Assembly (NCBI GenBank): GCA_028706835.1
Contig: JAQTVL010000340.1
Span: 1-5,320 of the forward strand
DNA length: 5,320 nucleotides
Direction of reading: 5' to 3'
Origin: Phycisphaerae bacterium
GTDB lineage: Bacteria > Planctomycetota > Phycisphaerae > JAJVII01
Positions 4,645 to 5,320 of the stretch are shown one piece after another (position 1 is the first letter of the stretch; the number at the start of each line of letters is the position of its first letter). The notes under the pieces were generated by a model, which was not told the origin of the DNA, did not search any database, and saw only the letters and a program-made list of their open reading frames with translations. The position numbers and the translations under genes were made by a program.

Positions 4645-5320
4645 GTGAACCGACTCGCGCTCTTCGCGGCCATTGGCCTGTCTATCGTGCTGTCGGCCCC
4701 CGTCGCCATCGCCGACGACGTCATCATCAAGCAGATTCAGCCCGAGCAACCCAAGCCATCGCCCAGCGGGCAACCCACGCCCGAGCAGCCCAAACCCCAG
4801 GCGCAGCCGACCTCCGCTCCGTCGACGTCGTGGGGCATCTCCGGCGCGATCCAGCCGATCGCCGGCGATTACCAGTTCAGTTACAGTCTGCGACAGGCGG
4901 GCCTGTCCGCCGCCCAGGTCGAGCAGATTCAGCCGATCCTTGCCGAGGTCTCCAAGGGCTTCGACGACTACAGCACCGAGCATTCGCGGAAGATGGCCGC
5001 GCTCACTGCCAAGTACCGCGCCGCCGTGGCCGCCGCCCAGAAGGCCGAGGACAAGCCCCCCCAAGCCGACGAGGCCGTCAAGGCCGCCGGCGCCGAACTG
5101 GCCAAGCTCGTCGATGAGTTCGAGAAGGACCGCGCCAAACGCCACGACGCCTTCTTCGCCAAGGCCGCGAACATCCTTTCCGCCCATCAGCTCGAGCAGG
5201 TCAGGGACGGGTTCGACGTCCGCAGCAAAGACCCCGCCGTGCGCGACTCAGCCATGGCACGCATGACCCTGCGGGACGCGACCCGCGGCATCACGCTCAC
5301 CCCGGCCCAGTGGACCGGGG
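4645..5320 (+). CDS. Secreted helical protein with Pro/Gln-rich linker and LTxxQ-like motifs (Spy/CpxP-like), 3' end missing
   Basis: The frame opens with GTG and stays open to the window edge, giving 225 visible residues. Residues 1-23 form a Sec signal peptide (NRLALF, hydrophobic core, AIA before DD). Residues ~31-64 form a flexible Pro/Gln/Ser-rich linker in which EQPKP occurs twice. From about 85 the protein turns helical and charged, rich in Ala, Lys, Glu and Gln. It carries LSAAQVEQI (87-95), LSAHQLEQV (178-186) and LTPAQ (218-222), all of the LTxxQ type. That motif defines the periplasmic Spy/CpxP chaperone-like family, linked to envelope stress and metal response, and related planctomycete proteins often carry several copies. 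I infer a periplasmic helical protein. Chaperone or stress function is a family-level guess; these motifs are short and the C-terminus is unseen. It lies 112 bases after the lyase-like gene on the same strand, so co-transcription is possible. Confidence 0.7.
   Translation, partial: MNRLALFAAIGLSIVLSAPVAIADDVIIKQIQPEQPKPSPSGQPTPEQPKPQAQPTSAPSTSWGISGAIQPIAGDYQFSYSLRQAGLSAAQVEQIQPILAEVSKGFDDYSTEHSRKMAALTAKYRAAVAAAQKAEDKPPQADEAVKAAGAELAKLVDEFEKDRAKRHDAFFAKAANILSAHQLEQVRDGFDVRSKDPAVRDSAMARMTLRDATRGITLTPAQWTG

Noticed and set aside
4081..5187. 368-residue minus-strand open frame spanning the end of the lyase-like gene and the LTxxQ gene
   Set aside because: Gly/Leu-rich then Arg/Ser-rich low-complexity sequence crossing two genes and the gap between them. 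The plus-strand genes have ribosome sites and signal peptides, this one does not.
1..5320. CRISPR array, insertion sequence, tRNA or rRNA gene, attachment site
   Set aside because: No regularly spaced repeats, transposase motifs, terminal inverted repeats or RNA-gene signatures were seen on either strand.

Overview
The window is high-GC bacterial DNA with tightly spaced genes, strong Shine-Dalgarno sites and third codon positions mostly G or C. Three things together suggest a planctomycete-type (Planctomycetota/PVC) chromosome, probably an environmental genome. These are a large secreted protein of the PcRGLX/YetA (rhamnogalacturonan exo-lyase, PL26-like) type, a planctomycete-style secreted helical protein, and an intergenic palindrome of the kind that translates to 'NGQDARAT' or 'TGKMPVP'. 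The taxonomic call is an inference, because no marker gene is present.

Layout. (1) At 2-463 (+) is the 3' end of a gene whose first ~50 residues look like the C-terminus of a calcineurin-like metallophosphoesterase. The following ~90 codons look non-native. (2) At 405-584 (-) is a 59-residue, single-membrane-anchor protein with a perfect AGGAGG site, convergent with and overlapping the first gene. (3) At 585-798 is a leader/divergent region with a 9-bp inverted repeat that encloses two smaller hairpins. (4) At 799-1818 (+) is a PiT-family inorganic phosphate permease. (5) At 1819-2036 is an information-rich intergenic region: a planctomycete-type palindrome, a candidate sigma70-like promoter with an operator-like palindrome, a GC hairpin and a clear ribosome binding site. 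(6) At 2037-4532 (+) is the 831-residue secreted PcRGLX/YetA-like protein. (7) At 4645-5320 (+) is a secreted protein with a Pro/Gln-rich linker and LTxxQ-like (Spy/CpxP-like) motifs. It starts with GTG and runs off the right edge.

How the genes fit together. No single pathway is evident. The lyase-like protein and the LTxxQ protein both carry Sec-type signal peptides and lie on the same strand 112 bases apart, so they may be co-transcribed, but an inverted repeat lies around the stop between them. The phosphate permease appears to be a separate unit with its own leader. It has no DUF47/PhoU-like partner inside the window. I find no convincing new multi-gene system. The most unusual items are the structured region upstream of the permease, the altered second PiT signature, the promoter/operator region before the lyase gene, and the broken-looking region at 185-463.
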